Source: Gracilaria vermiculophylla
Lineage: Eukaryota; Rhodophyta; Florideophyceae; Gracilariales; Gracilariaceae
Reading direction: 5' to 3'
Assembly: GCA_019155205.2 (NCBI GenBank)
Contig: JAHNZQ020000004.1
Span: 423,156-480,867 of the forward strand
Length of the DNA stretch: 57,712 nucleotides
In this document: piece after piece, positions 22,484 to 33,217 of the stretch
Layout: each line of letters opens with the position of its first letter
How positions within the stretch are numbered: position 1 is the first letter of the stretch
Made by a program: the position numbers and the translations under genes
The notes under the pieces: generated by a model
Database searches by the model: none
What the model saw: only the letters and a program-made list of their open reading frames with translations
Told to the model about the DNA's origin: nothing

Positions 22484-23467
22484 TTGCACCCGTTCGACGC
22501 CTTTGAGGACTCTATTTGCTCTCTCCGCCTTGATAATAACATATTGTTCGCCTCTATCGGATGTTCCCCGCTCGCCTCCATCACAGTACGCACTATCTTT
22601 GACACCGGAGCTGGCCCCAATCTGGTGCACGGTGACGTGCTCCCGCGGTATGCACTTGGCTCCTTGAGGAATGGCAAGCTCCCTACGGTGCGCAATGCGT
22701 CGCGTCGAGCATTGAACATCCTCGGAGCAGTACCCTGGTATGTCTGGCTGGGCTCCTTACCGATGAAGGCGTGGTTTCTTGTGGCGACCAACTCGCCAGC
22801 ACAATGCATATTGGGCACTTCCTTAGTAGAACGGTTTGTACGTGCAAAATACCAACGCCTGCGGAAGGTGACGCTACACGACGCCTTCCCTGTAAGTATC
22901 GTGCCAGCATCTCCAGGATTGGACGCCAACGCGCGCCATGTGGATAATCTTGCAAAGGAGACGCAGTGGAATGAGCCACGGGTGGTGAAAAGTATCGAAA
23001 CACCCACGAAAAGTCGGACCAGAGTTTGGATGCACACCTCTGCATCAGGCCTTCTATTTCTATAGAGAAGTCCATACCTGGCAATGAGGCAACACTGCAC
23101 TATGGCGAACGTTATTGTGGAGATAGTTCTGAACATACCTTTCGGGTTTATCCTCGCAAAACTGAAGGAGTCGCCGTTACGGCTCCAGAAAGAAACTGTT
23201 GTCGGATCGGCACTATCCGCCCTTACAGGACTGGCTCATCTTCTTCGTGCGGAAATCTTTGCAGAACGCGATGCAATTCTCACCCTGGAGGCTGAAGTGA
23301 CATACACCGCTCCAGAGCAAGAGAATCCTGCCACCTGGCTGGAGAAGCTCCAAATTGGCGAAGATTTCGAAGAGTATCGCCATAGGATAGTGGAGATGCT
23401 ATCCATTATTGAAGACTTGTGTTCTGATTGTCTCGGTCAGATCAGCCGGGCCCCGCACAAGATGTAG
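22484..23467 (+). pseudogene. Aspartic protease and linker, family A copy 2
   Basis: FDTGAGPNLVHGDVLPRY holds the intact Asp-Thr-Gly site. RALNILGAVPWYVWLG and FLVATNSPAQCILGTSLVER are the following strands of the retropepsin fold. A stop at 23065 interrupts the linker, which goes on in another frame (23084-23467) with FILAKLKESPLRLQKETVVG. Confidence 0.85.
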
Positions 23468-24170
23468 ATTACACCTAATGCAAAACCGGTACATCAACTC
23501 CCGAGGAGGGCGGCACCCCATCGGCGTGATTTAGAACGCGATGAGGTCCATCAGATACTGGAAACCGGCGTTTTCGAGCCGTCCAATTCCAAGTGGGCGT
23601 CCCCAGTAGTGTTTGTTGAGAAGAAAGATGTCTCCTTGAGGTTCTGCATTGACTATAGACGCCTCCTTGAGGTGATGGTTCCCGATTCGCACCCGATCCC
23701 CCCTATGGATGAATTTATTGAATCCATAGAGCATGCGTCCGTTTTCTTCATGCTGGATGCGAACAGCGGCTACCGGCAAATTGAGATGGCTGACTCCGAT
23801 AAGGATAAGACAACATCCACCTCGCTCTGTAAAATTTTCAGATTCCTAAGGATACCAAATGGATTGAAAATGCACCCGCTACGTTCGAACGAGCGGTGGA
23901 CATAATCCTATCAAAGGTGAAGTGGCAGTACGCGATGGTGTATTTGGTGATGACATCATATACTCCCGCAGCGTAGAGGAGCACTTTATGCATGTGAGGC
24001 ATGTGCTTCAACTCCAGAAGGATGCTGGACTCACCTTGAAGCCGGAAAAATGTTTCTTTCTCAAGTCCTCGGTGGATTACCTGGCATGTTGTGCTCCAGG
24101 ACTGCCGACAGGTTTCCACAAAAACTTAAGATGCCATCAAGGACGCTTAGCCTCCCACTAAGCAGACGGG
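23468..24170 (+). pseudogene. Reverse transcriptase, family A copy 2
   Basis: The frame after TAG 23465-23467 has ERDEVHQILETGVFEPSNSK, WASPVVFVEKKDVSLRFCID, and FMLDANSGYRQIEMAD with the first catalytic Asp. At the YxDD box the frame breaks: upstream MVYLV and downstream GDDIIYSRSVEEHFMH are in different frames, one base apart. The remainder (LTLKPEKCFFLKSSV) is intact in the second frame. Not functional. Confidence 0.9.
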
Positions 24171-24231
24171 GCTCCACTCCTTTCGGGGGTTTTGCAATGT
24201 CTTCTGGAGGTTTGTCCCAAATTTCTCTCGT

Positions 24232-24780
24232 ATGGAAGCGCCGGTAAATCAACTCTTGGAGAAAGACAAGCTCACACAACTGGCTATCCTGTACGACAAA
24301 GAGTTCGAAATTTTTAAAAACTTGAAGTGGAAACGAACAGAGCACCTATCTCGGTACTCTCAAAACGGCATGGCGGAACGATGCTGGTCGCAGACGCCTG
24401 GAAATGCAAGGTCAGATGTGCCCTCCTACAGGAGCAACCTGAAGATGGACATCCGCCTATCGGATACTGGAGTCGCAACCTCACACGTGTGGAACGGAAA
24501 TATTCTACCTCGGAACGCGAATGTCTCGCCATCGCGTGGGTGGTGTTGCTGCTATGCCCATACCCGGAAGCCGCGCGTTTCACCTCGAGGACTGACCAGG
24601 CACCATTGAAGTGGATACTTTTATTGACGGATGCTTCCGTTCGCCCGTAAAAGTGGAGGCTATGCCTCCTGGAATTCGAGTTTGACATCGTCCACCGTCC
24701 TGGCATAGAATACCAGGCATCGGACGAGCTGTCGGGAATCTCTACTGAATCTGAAGACAAAACATCTTTGGAGGACACAA
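24232..24780 (+). pseudogene. RNase H region of pol, family A copy 2
   Basis: It carries the connection sequence EAPVNQLLEKDKLTQ, the first acid region MLVADAWKCKVRCALLQEQP (usual TDAS reduced to ADAW), the Glu motif YSTSERECLAIAWVV and FTSRTDQAPLKWILLL. Two frames are needed. The HRPG-type end (DIVHRPGIEYQASDELS) lies at about 24680-24740 in a further frame. Confidence 0.85.
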
Positions 24781-24784
24781 CTCC

Positions 24785-25668
24785 GTGTCTGATCATCCAG
24801 GACGCCGACGGGAAAGGAGGATCCGATGGAGAATGAGGGAATACTGTGGATCCGGGGGAACGTGCAGAGGGCTCCCTGAGGGGATGGCCCTTGCTGAAGA
24901 GGAAATTGGAGTTCTCTTCATCACCATAGCGGAGTTCCTGAAAGAGCAGAGTACGGATGCCTACTGCAAGGAGTGCCTTGCTACTGTGGGTAGTCTAATA
25001 TCGTCATTCGATGTCGACTGGGACGGCGTACTTCTACGCCACGCTCCCCTGGATGGAGCTGTCCAAAAGATGGTCCCAAAAAAACCACAGGTGAAGGTCC
25101 TAGATCTCTTGCACCATCCTCGACTCGACGGGCACCCTGGTGGATCGCACATGTATTTCATACTGAAGAAAGAGTTCAATTTGCCGAATAGGACTAATTA
25201 TTCCGTCCAAGCGGTGATACATTTCTGTTCGAGCATCGCCTGTAAGGGAAATATACGGAATCACTGGACGCCGCTCACGCTGTTCCCATCTTCAGGATCG
25301 TTGGAGTTCGTGGCCATGCACATCTTGGGTCCTCTTCCCATGACCAAGTGAGGGCCCCGACTTATTCTCGTGATCACGGATCGCTTCTCGAAGATCACGC
25401 GTTCCACCCCCCTCCGGAGCACCACTGCAGCAAGGATTGCCGACGCCTTTCTGGAGCATTGGGTTTACCCCTATAGGACACCGCTGTACCTCCTCACGGA
25501 AAATGGCCCTTAGTTTGCGGCGAAGCTCTTCAGTACCGTCTCCGGAATGCTGGGAATGAAACAGTTGTTTACAACTTCTTATCACCCCCAGACCAACGGA
25601 CAGGTCGAAAGGTTCCACAAGAACATCCCCTCGAGGCTGAAACAATACGTCGCGGACTACCAGAAGGA
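24785..25668 (+). pseudogene. Integrase zinc-binding and catalytic region, family A copy 2
   Basis: It contains HHPRLDGHPGGSHMYFILKK (His-His part of the zinc finger) and the first catalytic motif VAMHILGPLPM, where Asp is His. LLTENGP-like sequence near 25500 follows a stop, and SYHPQTNGQVERFHK keeps the Glu. Loss of the first Asp in both family A copies, by different substitutions (Glu and His), shows independent decay. Confidence 0.85.
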
Positions 25669-26466
25669 TTGGGACGCATATGTGGGCCCCCTCACGTATG
25701 CATACAATCTGCAGGTGCCCGCTCCACGGGGACCGCTCCTTTCAACCTGGTGCTGTCGCGCATCCCGCCAAGTGCCGTCATGGCGGCACGCGCCACGGCG
25801 CACCAGGCGGATGGGCCACAGGTGCCAGCAGCGGTGCAAGCCAAACGCTTCATCGTGAGGCAGTATGAGAACGCACTCTCCCTTTCAAAGGAGAGACTTA
25901 ACGCCTCGCGGATGAAAAATAAACAGGACTTCGACAAGGAGGTGAAAGAAGGCCCTCACCTGAAGGAAAGAGACGAGGTTTTCCTCCACAATCCAGTAAA
26001 GACATTCGATGAACCGCCAGACGTCACGCGCAAGTTCGCGCCGACCACCTCAGGCCCTTACAAAGTCCTGGACACATATAGGGACACTGTCGACATTGAG
26101 GTAAATGGGCTCCGAGACAACGTCTCCAATGATAGGGTCACGAAAGTCCCGCCGCCCAGCCCTTCAAGAATTTCCACCAACACACCTCAGGGACTACGCA
26201 TGGAACTTCATCAATTGACCACCTCAGGAGCGACGAAACCGATGGATACTGGAAACTTCATCACACGTTTCGGTGAACCATTGATGAAAACTCCAGAAGC
26301 CATTATGACCCCTCAAGATGATATCCTCTACACGGTATACCATATCTTGTCTCATCGACAAACCCTTGCAGGGATACAGTTCCGCATCCGCTGGTACCTG
26401 TACACCTCAAAGGACGACACGGCAGAACCTCCGGGACTCATCCTGGAGAACTTATTCAGCAAATAG
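25669..26466 (+). pseudogene. Integrase C-terminus with chromodomain-like tail, family A copy 2
   Basis: One open frame of 265 codons covers APFNLVLSRIPPSAVMAARA, KERDEVFLHNPVKTF (SH3-like part) and ends with FRIRWYLYTSKDDTAEPPGL, the chromodomain-like core. Its Trp-x-Gly-Tyr has Leu instead of Gly. The stop at 26464-26466 is the end of pol. 306 bp later the antisense ORF ends. Confidence 0.85.
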
Positions 26467-26694
26467 CACGCCATTCTGGTGCGGAAACAAATCTTCGCGT
26501 AGGCGTTTTCGTTTTGAAAAGGAGGACAGGGCCCCCAATCGGAGTTGCTTTTCGTCTCCGATATCTATCCTCCAACTAGAGTTCTCTTTTTTCCCTCCAG
26601 GAACCCGTTTTATGCTTCTTACATGATCCCAAGGTGGCGTTTTGAGTCGCTGGTCGTGCGGGTACGGCCCATTTGTACTGCAGCTACCGTTCAC

Positions 26695-26708
26695 GGAGCT
26701 TCTGCTCC
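26695..26708. promoter_or_regulatory. Conserved hairpin between convergent ORFs, copy 2
   Basis: GGAGC-TTCT-GCTCC; the complement is identical to the hairpin at 967-980 of copy 1, and flanking bases (TGAACGGTAG on the minus strand) are shared. It is placed in the gap where pol and the antisense ORF converge. Confidence 0.4.
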
Positions 26709-26772
26709 AATTTAGGGATCCATTTTTACGCCGCTAACGGGGACTAGCTCCCATCGCAGGGGTTTCCTCCAC

Positions 26773-27479
26773 CTACAAGTTACCAAGCCACGTCGCATAC
26801 CACGCTTCCAGGTGCGCTTTCGCCGTTAACGCTTGGCTCTCGCAGAACTCCGCCAGGCTCTCCCTGATGGCAGCCATCGAGGCTTGGTTCGCCCGTGCAC
26901 TGGGATAGCTCGAGGACTCTATCACGAGCCTCACGCTGGGCCTCCACAGGAGAGGCAGGCGCACGGTGACTCGTCACCAGACACGTCTGAAACAACTCCT
27001 GAAAAGTGGGTCCAAGAGTCCCAGAGGTCGATCCCCCCGGGGATCCACTTGAAGCGCCAATCCCTGCAGACGGCATAATAGCCGCCACAGAAGTAGTCAT
27101 GGACGGCTGACCCGTCGGAATGGTAGGCTCCCGAGCGGATGCTGCCGAGACGGCCGCTGAGGACAGCAAGGACACGGGCGGGGCCACTGGCACTGAAGGT
27201 GACGCTGTCTCAGAAGCCGGGACGCTTCGCAGGCGAGGCTGCATATCCGGAACCGGGACGCTCCTCAAACGCGGCTTCACTTCCGGGACTGGAGCAGTCG
27301 GGACGGGAGGAGTCCCATCCTTCTCCATAAAAAGTCACACCAGCAAACCCCGTGTGAGGCTGCGCCACCACCTTGGAGAGCGCAGCCACGTCCTGCGACG
27401 CAGCAGGAAACGGAAGTGGTGTGCGGCTTGTCTTGCTCCACATCATAGGAGCATAATCAGGGACACGCAGCCGTAGCAC
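26773..27479 (-). pseudogene. Antisense ORF of family A, copy 2
   Basis: Upstream piece 27210-27479 begins LRLRVPDYAPMM, like RLRVPDDDPLM of copy 1. The middle piece 26780-27328 is Pro/Ser/Ala-rich with repeated PRLRSVP units and FQELFQTCLVTSHRAPASPV, like FQEWAQAFLVTGRPALAPPV of copy 1. The C-terminus (26773-26964) is in another frame, shifted by about one base near 26930, and ends in AKAHLEAWYATWLGNL. Thus both copies encode one protein of roughly 300 residues, each broken at a different place. It is opposite to pol and lies before the 3' LTR. No known family was recognised. Confidence 0.6.
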
Positions 27480-28046
27480 ATGATGATTCGGAGACGCTCA
27501 GGAAATCAGCACCTTGGCAAGGAGCGAGTTCATATCCAACGGAGACCGACGGTGGCACAGGAGAAAAGATTATGAGTTTGAAAACCTGCATTGGAAATGA
27601 ATGAGCAGACGCGACCACTCGGGGGCTCCCGAAAATAATCCGTGAGGGACCTGGAGCATTTAGCACCGTGAGGAAGTTGGCGAACAGGCCAGACCGACCC
27701 ACGCCCCAGTCGCAAACGCATAACTCGTACGCCGTACGGACGACATTCGTGTTGCGCGGAAGATCACATTGCCAACGGGCACTGTGGCACCAGCGAAGCA
27801 CGCCCGAAAGGGGCAGACAAAGCCATATCAAGAAGAGCTAGGGACCCAAAAACGACTTAGAAGAGATACGTGCCCCCGCCGTTGGTACGCGGCGCGGGAA
27901 TGGGGAGGTACGGAGGAATTTCTCTAGGAGAGGATGTGTCACATTGCGGAGGGCCGCTCTGACAGCAACACCAACAGGAGTTGCTTAAGGGCCGAGGCCT
28001 GGAAAGACCCACCTCGAGAACCTGGGGCAATTCAGGAAAGGGGGTA
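27480..28046. other. Region between antisense ORF and 3' LTR
   Basis: A minus-strand frame 27457-27831 of 124 codons is open and may be the N-terminal extension of the antisense ORF, but it does not align clearly with the open frame 2-202 of copy 1. The polypurine-like run AGGAAAGGGGG at 28034-28044 sits directly before the LTR and would prime plus-strand synthesis. Confidence 0.4.
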
Positions 28047-28600
28047 TGTAGTACATTGGATCCTATGGTTATGTGGTCATGTGGCTTTACGACGGGATGT
28101 TCCTATGGAGGGCTCGTATTTTATTAACTGAGTTGTGTGTTGCATAATTCGGCGCACGTGTGCTACAGTACCTTTTAGAAATGGTAGAAGTTAAATTTAT
28201 TTTAGTTACTTTGTGCAAGTATTTACTACATATGTGAGACCTGCGGACGTGGGCTGCCGGAGTGATATTTAATCTGCCGGTGGAGCTCCACCTCTGCGTA
28301 ATGAAAGCATGCACCCTTTGGTCTACGTCTATTATTCCTGTTGAAGACTCTCGTCGATCATCCTCAGGTTTCTAAGCCGCCGAATCCAAGGTCGCCTCGT
28401 GGGAGCGCCTATAGGAGCATTGTCCGCGCAGTGAACCACCATCTTCTCGCTTGGTGTTTGTGGATACCCTTTAAAAATTACCCCGGCTCGTGACAGCGAG
28501 TACTGGAGACCACCGTAAGGAATTCGCGCCTTTGGAGGCAACAAAACTCATCACGGACTTTCTGCGCTGCCAAATCAAAAGGAGAACTGAGAGTACCATA
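28047..28600 (+). repeat. 3' LTR of family A copy 2 (554 bp)
   Basis: It starts TGTAGTACATTGG and ends GAGTACCATA (family end CCACA, one base changed). It aligns throughout with 19899-20449 but with many differences. Confidence 0.88.
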
Positions 28601-30097
28601 ACAAATATGTTTATACATCCCCTTCACAGCTCTTACGGTTCTGGTAGAATTATGAGTCGAACCTTCTAGTTTTCTTTCGTCGTCAGCCTGATTTTACGAG
28701 AAGCAAATAAAAAGCTAATTCTTCTTGTTTTCGAAATTTTCAACGACTTCACATTGCCAGTGAAAAAAAATATGAGGGTATATTTTTAGAAGAGACTGAC
28801 TACAAGTCGAAGGCAGGAACTATTAAGCACGAACATAGCGAGCCATGATTCTTAGGCAAAAATACTTTTAAAGACGAGGTGGGTACCATCACAACTGATA
28901 TTGGAGACGAGAGTGATGATTAGGTCAAATAACTCCCTCTCAAGATCGCCTCGCGACGAATTCGAATACATCCATAAATTACTTGATAAATGGTTCTTTC
29001 TGTTGAATCGAATGAGCCTCATCCACATCGTGTTCGATTAACGCCCTGTATGTCCAGCAAAAAGGGCATTCTACCGAGAAGTAAGTCATGTCGTTGAGCA
29101 ATGAAACGTAGTTCTGAACGTATAAAATATCGAATCTATCATTGCCTAAACATAAGTGAAGGACAATAAAAAATATGAACTCATTATTCTATTTTAAGCT
29201 GATGCCTCTTGCCCGGAGGATTGTGGGTATTGTGTTGTATTCAGTGGTTATCTTGTTAGTCATATGGAGATAATTTCTCACCGTCAAGGTGGGTCATAGA
29301 TGCGTCACAACAGGCTCAGAATCCTGTCAAATGCATACCTGTCGCAGATGTACTTGTTTTCGCTGAAGATGCGAACCGTGGAGAAACGTTTGCTAGACAC
29401 AAATTCAACCTCTTCCTCACAGATGTCAGGACTTTCGAATGCATTGGCTCTAAAGATCTTTTTCACTTGCTTTATATGCAGACGTAAATATTGAAAAGTA
29501 CACACATGGCGAGTTGGTTTCATTTGATTCGATTTTCTAACAATGTCTGTGAACATGACTTCCTGGATTCCTTCTAGTTCATAACTTGCTTATCTATTGT
29601 TCTGAAAAAAACTCATAGCATCAGGTGTGCTCTTCAACTGACAAACACTTGCAAAAGAATCTTCATCGACTTTGACATGTTTACGGTAATGGAAGCTTTT
29701 AAAACACATTTTGGCTACGAGGAGAGGAATAGGAATCAGTGCCCTCAACATTCGAAATCTGATAGTCACTTCTTGTACGGAAACAGGGCAGTGGCAGAAT
29801 ACAAGACGAATGGATCGATACTTAATACTCTCTGTCTGGTAGAAGCTGAAGAAGCTAGGTATGAGAGAACACTTACCTGACTTCGACCTTCAATGAGTGC
29901 ATTTCCAAAAGGAAAGAGAAAATATGAAGTTCCAAAAAATTGAACATGTGCAGGGGATTTCCCAGATGGATATGAGTGTCAATTCTTTTTTTATTTTTTT
30001 ATTTCAATTACTGTAGTATCGTTAGCTGCCTACTAGAGAGAACACTGCAGCTTGAGCTACATACGCAGAGCTGGTCGGACCATTTCAGTAAGTTATT
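28601..30097. other. AT-rich spacer
   Basis: Short ORFs on both strands at 29300-29556 and 29677-29880 match nothing I know and overlap antiparallel; I regard them as accidental. No repeat or RNA gene was seen. Confidence 0.45.
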
Positions 30098-30213
30098 GAT
30101 AACCTAGTGTGGGCTCTGATTTTAATCATCAGGCATAAGACCGACATAAGGTACGGATAACCAAGAATCGGCTCTGATTTTAATTATCAGACATACCACC
30201 GACTTTTTGCGCA
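30098..30213. repeat. Two-copy 58-bp tandem repeat with hairpin
   Basis: Units 30098-30155 and 30156-30213 both begin GATAACC and contain GGCTCTGATTTTAAT followed by ATCAG. CTGAT...ATCAG forms a small stem in each unit. Confidence 0.6.
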
Positions 30214-30392
30214 GCGTTGATGTCTCAGCCGGGCTGGTGCTCTAAAATGGGGTATCCTATATCATGGTATGCCAGATTGCAGGTTTTTCCCATGCGTTTG
30301 TTTTTTTATAGCTATACATACAATCGTACATCCCGGGCACCGATGCTTCGCAATGCAACAACCTCAGCAGCGGTTACTGTTCCAGAACTTGG

Positions 30393-30918
30393 CCACCAAA
30401 CCGTACAACTTGTGTGTAACCATCTGTTCTGCATTATCGTCGTTCTTTGCACCCTTATTGGCTTCTTATCCGCTTGTTCTGTACTCGTGCTCGAGCACGA
30501 GACTAACACGTAGTAGTACCTGAAGTACGCTCTCTAACGTCACTATTACAAGAGGGAAGTACATCCCGGACGTTTTTGCAGCGATCGCCGCTTCGGATGA
30601 TGGCACACCATCTTCCAGTCTCTACACTTATAAAGTGTTGTTATAATGAGTCGCGTTCACTTGCGCTGGGCCCGTGCTCTCATCTTTGGCTTGCAAATTT
30701 TCTAAAAAGGCGAACGACGCGGAACTTGCCTTCCTAGTCAAATGAGAAACGCAAAAGAGCGCTGGTAAGACCGCACATATTGTTCCATATAACTCTGACG
30801 AGCGATGTGCTCCTCACCACTAGTGCAAAACGAGCTGATGAGAAGCCAGAACGGGTGTGAAGAACGACGACGTGATTAAAACGATAAGGGAACCAAAGTG
30901 TAACGGTTTTCATTGTAG
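30393..30918. repeat. Imperfect inverted repeat with about 270-bp spacer
   Basis: The arm at 30393-30511 and the reverse complement of 30778-30918 share CGTCGTTCTT, CACCC, GGCTTCT, CTCGTT-like blocks at about 75-80% by eye. It could be a decayed terminal-inverted-repeat element or a fold-back repeat. The right arm touches the solo LTR that follows. Confidence 0.4.
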
Positions 30919-31490
30919 AGTGCACCTTACAGTGACATTGTCTTGTGAGTTTACAACTGGGTACACATAAGGAGTGTTTCCATTTTGTTGACTGAGACTC
31001 GTGGTCCACTGCTCGGCCCGCGTGCGCTACAATACTCTTGAGGGATTGTATAATTAATAGTTATTTTAATTAATTAGTGTTGGCAATGAGACTAGTGTAC
31101 AGTAGTGAGACCTGTCGAGGCGAGCTCTCGGTACCATACTAAATCAGCCTGTGATCTCCTTCTCTGTGGGAAGTAAATCGAATACCCTAGAGTCTTCTTT
31201 TACTTTTTCCGGTTGAAGACTCTTTTCAAACGCCTTCAGGTATTTACGATTCCTTTGGGTGCTGTTTCTTAGCCGCCAATCCCCAGGTTGCCTCAAAACA
31301 GTGTCTGTGGAAACACCGTCCACCGTGTGAGCCCCCTTTTGCGCTTGGTGCGTGCAGACCCCGTTTCAGGATTCCTTCGGCTTGTGACCGTGAGTACCAG
31401 TGACTACCTTAAGGAATTTACGCCTTTGGGGTGACCAAAACTTATGACGGATGTTGTGCGCAATCGCTTTAAAAAAAAATGCCGATATTA
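30914..31490 (+). repeat. Solo LTR of family A, degraded
   Basis: It aligns to the family A LTR from TGTAGAG through GAGACCTGTCGAGGCGAGCT and the TGACGGATGTTGTGCGC end, with an insertion near 31240-31262. No gag or pol of the family follows or precedes. TG/CA ends and target duplication are lost. Confidence 0.75.
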
Positions 31491-31805
31491 AGGTTTTATA
31501 GGGCGCTAGAGAGTGCGAGCTGCAACGGAAGCGTTCATGCGTAAACGAACCGACGTGAAAGACGAACGCCGATACAAAGAACAAAAAAAGACAATTATAT
31601 TAAAAAACACCCCGCACTGCGGCGTAGTAAAATACGGGGTTGGACAAAGCACGGTGGATGAGTAGAGCTTCTAAGGCGTAGACGTTACGAGAGATTTGCG
31701 TTGTATTGCTGCGAGTCAAAACCAGAGTCAACATGTGATCATCTTTATTTGACCTAAATGGTGAAGTTCATGTGCTGAAGTAGTGCGGTGTGCAGTCGCT
31801 TTTAC
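31491..31805. other. Spacer; 5' target duplication TTTAC at its end
   Basis: No gene seen. 31801-31805 reads TTTAC, which is repeated at 40656-40660 and marks the copia insertion site. Confidence 0.6.
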
Positions 31806-31939
31806 TGAATGACCAAATTCTGGCCGCTCACTGGAAGGGGCAACAATGTTCACACGTTCCACCCCACAGTGCAAAATAAAGAAACGGCCGGCGGTTCCGT
31901 CCCGCCCGACTCTCCGGAGTCAAGCCGCCTATTCTTTCA
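31806..31939 (+). repeat. 5' LTR of the copia element (134 bp)
   Basis: Begins TGAATGACC and ends TTCTTTCA. Differs from the 3' LTR at about 14 positions by eye. Contains CGGCCGGCGG and the small palindrome GACTC-TCCG-GAGTC. The length is at the short end for copia LTRs. Confidence 0.93.
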
Positions 31940-32214
31940 TGGTAGCATCGCTACCCTGACCCTTTCGACGGCGTTTCTACACGGGCCCCTGAAGAAGGGA
32001 ACTGCTCCAGGCTCAAGGTGCGATTTTCTGCAGGAGAACGACACTGAAGTAAGGGTTGGTCCTGCCGCCTAGAGTGTAGTATCCGAATGCATCTAACCAC
32101 CGCGCACCTCTTAGCCCTGTAGTCCAAAGTTGTAGAAGAAGGATCCCTCTACCAGTAGGGGACTGGCGAATAATTTATAACCCACTCGTTTCCCGCCCGC
32201 CTTGAGTATACTCG

Positions 32215-33190
32215 GTGATGGATGTTGAGAAGCGTTCAGACATGAAGCGCATCCTGCGCCTTAAAGGAAGCGCCGACTGTTACACATGGCGTATATACGT
32301 TCGGGACCTGATGCACAAGCTGCAATATCTCTTTGTTCTGACCGAACGTGGACCAGAGAATGGTACCCCGCAAGCTCGCAGACGTTGGGACGATGCCGAC
32401 CGTAAGGCACAATCTGCCGTTGTGCAAAATGTTGGCACCCAACCTATTGTTGCTGTTTCGGAACCACTTGAACGTGACTATTGCTCCGCTCTGGAGGTAT
32501 GAATTAAGCTTGAGTCTATATACAAAAAAAACAACATCCAGTCCAAACTGAATTTGAGACAGAAACTGACCACATTCTTAATCAATGATGATGACGATAT
32601 CCAGAAACATTTTATGGAAATGGAAACTACATTCCTCGAGTTAGCCAGACTTGGCGATCCAATAACTGATCGTGAGCGAACCGCAAATCTATTATGAACA
32701 CTACCAAAATCCCTTATGGCACTTACCTTAATGGCGTACGCGAACAACATGGAGTACGACCAATTTGTCTCCTTACTTCGTTCGGAAATGGACCGCCGAA
32801 CACATCGATGAACGGCTTCGCAATCACAGCCTACCGATATTAAAAAAACTCACACACATCCCTACCCCGCTGCACAAAAGTCTAGTGCAAACCGAAAACC
32901 ACGCATACGGAAGAACAAGAAGGGCGTCGAATGCTGGAACTGCAGACTAATTGGTGACATAATCCCAAATGTTGGTCTTGCCACGAGAACAACAACTACA
33001 ATCAGGCATCCAACCGAAATGGTAGTCGTTCTAGAGGAGGAGGTCGTAATAAAAAGAACCCTTCGAATAGGAACTGGGACTCATAAAATGGTTTTAATAA
33101 AAGTGGTGGAAACCATTACCAACGGAACAACACCAACCGCGACAACAACGACCGGTATAACGGTCCACCATGGGGCTTCGTTGCACTAGC
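32215..33190 (+). pseudogene. Gag of the copia element
   Basis: The first frame (32215-32502) starts with MKRILRLKGSADCYTWRIYV, typical for copia Gag (a sequence around a conserved Trp). After a frame change near 32500 it continues KLTTFLINDDDDIQKHFMEM. At 32925-32970 a degraded zinc knuckle reads ECWNCRLIGD, then IIPN, with the expected His as Asp and the final Cys out of frame. Stops at several points. The region 33000-33170 is Asn/Gly/Arg-rich low complexity. Confidence 0.8.
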
Positions 33191-33217
33191 CCATGCCAAA
33201 ATTTCATACGGAGCACA

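Larger units (their letters stand above)
19899..28600 (+). mobile_element. Ty3/gypsy chromovirus, family A copy 2
   Basis: A complete but degenerate element: 551-bp 5' LTR, leader, gag, protease, RT, RNase H, integrase with chromodomain-like tail, antisense ORF, polypurine-like run AGGAAAGGGGG at 28034-28044, and 554-bp 3' LTR. Its LTRs begin TGTAGTAC. The flanks (GTTATT left, ACAAAT right) show no target duplication. The two LTRs look more different from each other than one of them is from other family members, which suggests age or recombination. Confidence 0.93.

Noticed and set aside
30217..30513. Small membrane protein gene (hydrophobic C-terminus)
   Set aside because: The frame overlaps an inverted repeat arm, the other arm has no equal frame, and no start context or relative is seen.
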